This document shows positions 62,901 through 64,000 of a DNA stretch of 64,000 nt, one piece after another. Source of the stretch: Toxoplasma gondii ME49 (taxonomy: Eukaryota > Apicomplexa > Conoidasida > Eucoccidiorida > Sarcocystidae); assembly GCF_000006565.2 (NCBI RefSeq), contig NC_031469.1:496001-560000 (forward strand), read 5' to 3'. Both the position numbers and the translations under genes were made by a program. The notes beneath the pieces are model-generated. The model was not told the DNA's origin. It saw only the letters and a program-made list of their open reading frames with translations, and ran no database searches. Numbering within the stretch: the first letter of the stretch is position 1; the number at the start of each line of letters is the position of its first letter.

Positions 62901-64000
62901 GATGACCCGTGGTGCACAGATTCGCGATGCTCCTGAGACGACCCGTGGTGCCCAGATTCGCGATGCTCCTGAGATGAACCGTGGTGCCCAGATTCGCGAT
63001 GCTCCTGAGACGACCCGTGGTGCCCAGATTCGCGATGCTCCTGAGATGAACCGTGGTGTCCAGATTCGCGATGCTCCTGAGATGAACCGTGGTGTCCAGA
63101 TTCGCGATGCTCCTGAGATGAACCGTGGTGTCCAGACTCGCGATGCTCATGAGACGACCCTTGGTTTGTATGCTTGTGTTCATCTGACTTCTGTTCTTGG
63201 GGATGTTTTTGATCGGTTGTCGACTGCTGATCTTTTGCGGCTGACGCCGGCGATCCTGGCAAGCAATGCAGCAAAGCCGAAGCACATATGCAGTTGGGGC
63301 GGTAGTTTGGGAAAAACCCTTTAGCTTTCCCACGAAAACGTAGCGCTATTGCCGATGCACGAACTTCCACGTGTCATAGACATGCTAGATCTGCCACCAC
63401 TCGATTACCTTCAACAAAGAAACAGGGAAAGAACATCTCGAAGCGGGTGCCAAAAAGCTCAAACGGGATACCTCATCGATGCACTTCCACGATTCCGTGC
63501 CCAGAGAAGGCACTTCCACAAATACACATGCATTGACAGCATCGTCACTTCTTTCAAAGTGGCTCTCGGCCTCTACAGGCTTACCCTTGTGAGCGGGACT
63601 GGATCCGTCAGAAGAGCCACTGGGCGAATGACTTTTGATGCTTCTATCTTGACCTGCATGGTCTCCAGTTTCTTTCTTTTCGTAAGCATCTTTGTGTTCT
63701 CCCCCAGGATGCTTGTCTTCTCTGCCCCCATGGCTGTGCATGCCTCCTGTGCCTGCATCGGCCAGGGCTTTCTTAGGCTCATTCCCGTGTCCCGCACGAT
63801 CTGCGGTGCCCCCAACTTCCTGCCCATCACCTTTTGTTGAATGCTCATTGCCCCCGTGACCGCCCTTCCTTCTGCGCCGTCTCCTGGAACGCCGGGGTCT
63901 TTTCCCCTCACCTTCTCCCTTATCCTCACCCTCCCCATGGTCCCCATATCCCCCGACATGGGGCTCTGCGCGACCGTCAACCTGCGTCGCCTTCTCCTCC
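59938..64000 (-). CDS. His-rich, Pro-rich, Asp-rich repeat protein, partial at right edge
   Basis: Exons seen in transcript order: before 64000 to 63585 (open at the window edge), 63255-61636, 61173-61060 and possibly a 36-base exon 59973-59938. All junctions are phase 1, with good donors (GTAAGC, GTAAGT, GTAAGT, GTAAGA). The first visible exon has a Gly/Arg/His-rich segment with a long Arg run (RRSRRRRRKG). The second opens with His/Ser/Glu 12-residue repeats (GHHGSSQEHRES), then a Pro/Ser-rich stretch, then long Asp/Lys repeats of 43 residues, and ends Gly-rich. The third exon is almost pure Asp. Neither the start nor the stop codon is visible. I recognise no family; metal binding or a surface/secreted role is only suggested by the His and Asp content. 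The last small exon is tentative, and the gene may extend further left. Confidence 0.65.
61999..62270. repeat. 129-bp tandem repeat coding for an Asp/Lys unit
   Basis: Two full copies of a 129-base unit. The word CCCCGG followed by AGCCACG or GGCCACG recurs exactly 129 bases apart (62005 and 62134). On the minus strand each copy encodes 43 residues, including DNSKGKE, SGDKDDDDDDKDES and DAKNKRG. Partial copies flank it on both sides. Confidence 0.85.
62886..63165. repeat. 36-bp tandem repeat coding for a His/Ser/Glu unit
   Basis: About seven and a half copies of a 36-base unit containing CGCGATGCTC, spaced exactly 36 bases apart (about 62923, 62959, 62995, 63031, 63067, 63103 and 63139). The minus strand encodes GHHGSSQEHRES. 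Copies differ by a few substitutions only, so the array is young or kept uniform. Confidence 0.92.

Noticed and set aside
62886..63165. Regular repeat considered as a CRISPR array
   Set aside because: The units are directly adjacent with no unique spacers, and they encode an in-frame peptide repeat in a eukaryotic gene.
62497..63324. Plus-strand frame of 275 codons through the repeat region
   Set aside because: The 36-bp repeat is a multiple of three, so it is open on both strands. The minus-strand frame has phase-matched splice sites at both ends, and the plus-strand one has none.

Overview
The window reads as nuclear DNA of a coccidian apicomplexan (Toxoplasma/Hammondia/Neospora type). The genes have many short GT-AG introns of about 300-800 bases and long low-complexity protein extensions rich in Ser, Arg, Glu or Ala. 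Introns carry (TA)n microsatellites and TGCATGC words, and spacers between genes run to several kilobases. This assignment is inference from style and gene content. Exons below were joined by hand from splice consensus and reading-phase agreement.

Layout. (1) 302-9138, minus strand: a six-exon, about 2,035-residue protein with a Ser-rich amino half and a coiled-coil core; no known family recognised. (2) 12427-16242, plus strand: an intronless 1,271-residue protein. A SNARE-like heptad region is followed by a Gly/Ala-rich hydrophobic hairpin and a basic patch, an arrangement like syntaxin-17. (3) 21289-34763, plus strand: a 16-exon PRP5/DDX46 DEAD-box RNA helicase (branch-site/U2 snRNP stage of splicing), with all helicase motifs and an RS-type amino domain. 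(4) 36487-40042, plus strand: a probable three-exon gene for a basic, disordered protein of unknown function. (5) 42134-55419, minus strand: a 20-exon SPT16, the large subunit of the FACT histone chaperone; one of its introns appears to use a GC donor. (6) From about 59938 past the right edge, minus strand: part of a repeat-rich gene for a His-rich, Pro-rich and extremely Asp-rich protein.

Genes 1 and 2 are divergent and share the 9.1-12.4 kb spacer. Genes 4 and 5 converge at 40.0-42.1 kb. Genes 5 and 6 lie in tandem on the minus strand. The two recognisable housekeeping genes act in the nucleus, one in spliceosome assembly and one in nucleosome handling during transcription and replication. 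They are neighbours rather than an operon, and nothing here shows a shared pathway. No rRNA, tRNA, transposon or CRISPR array could be supported.

The most unusual items are the syntaxin-17-like protein whose zero-layer Gln is apparently Ala, the GC-AG intron of SPT16, and the repeat gene at the right edge, whose first visible exon has no start codon and is invisible to start-based gene finding.
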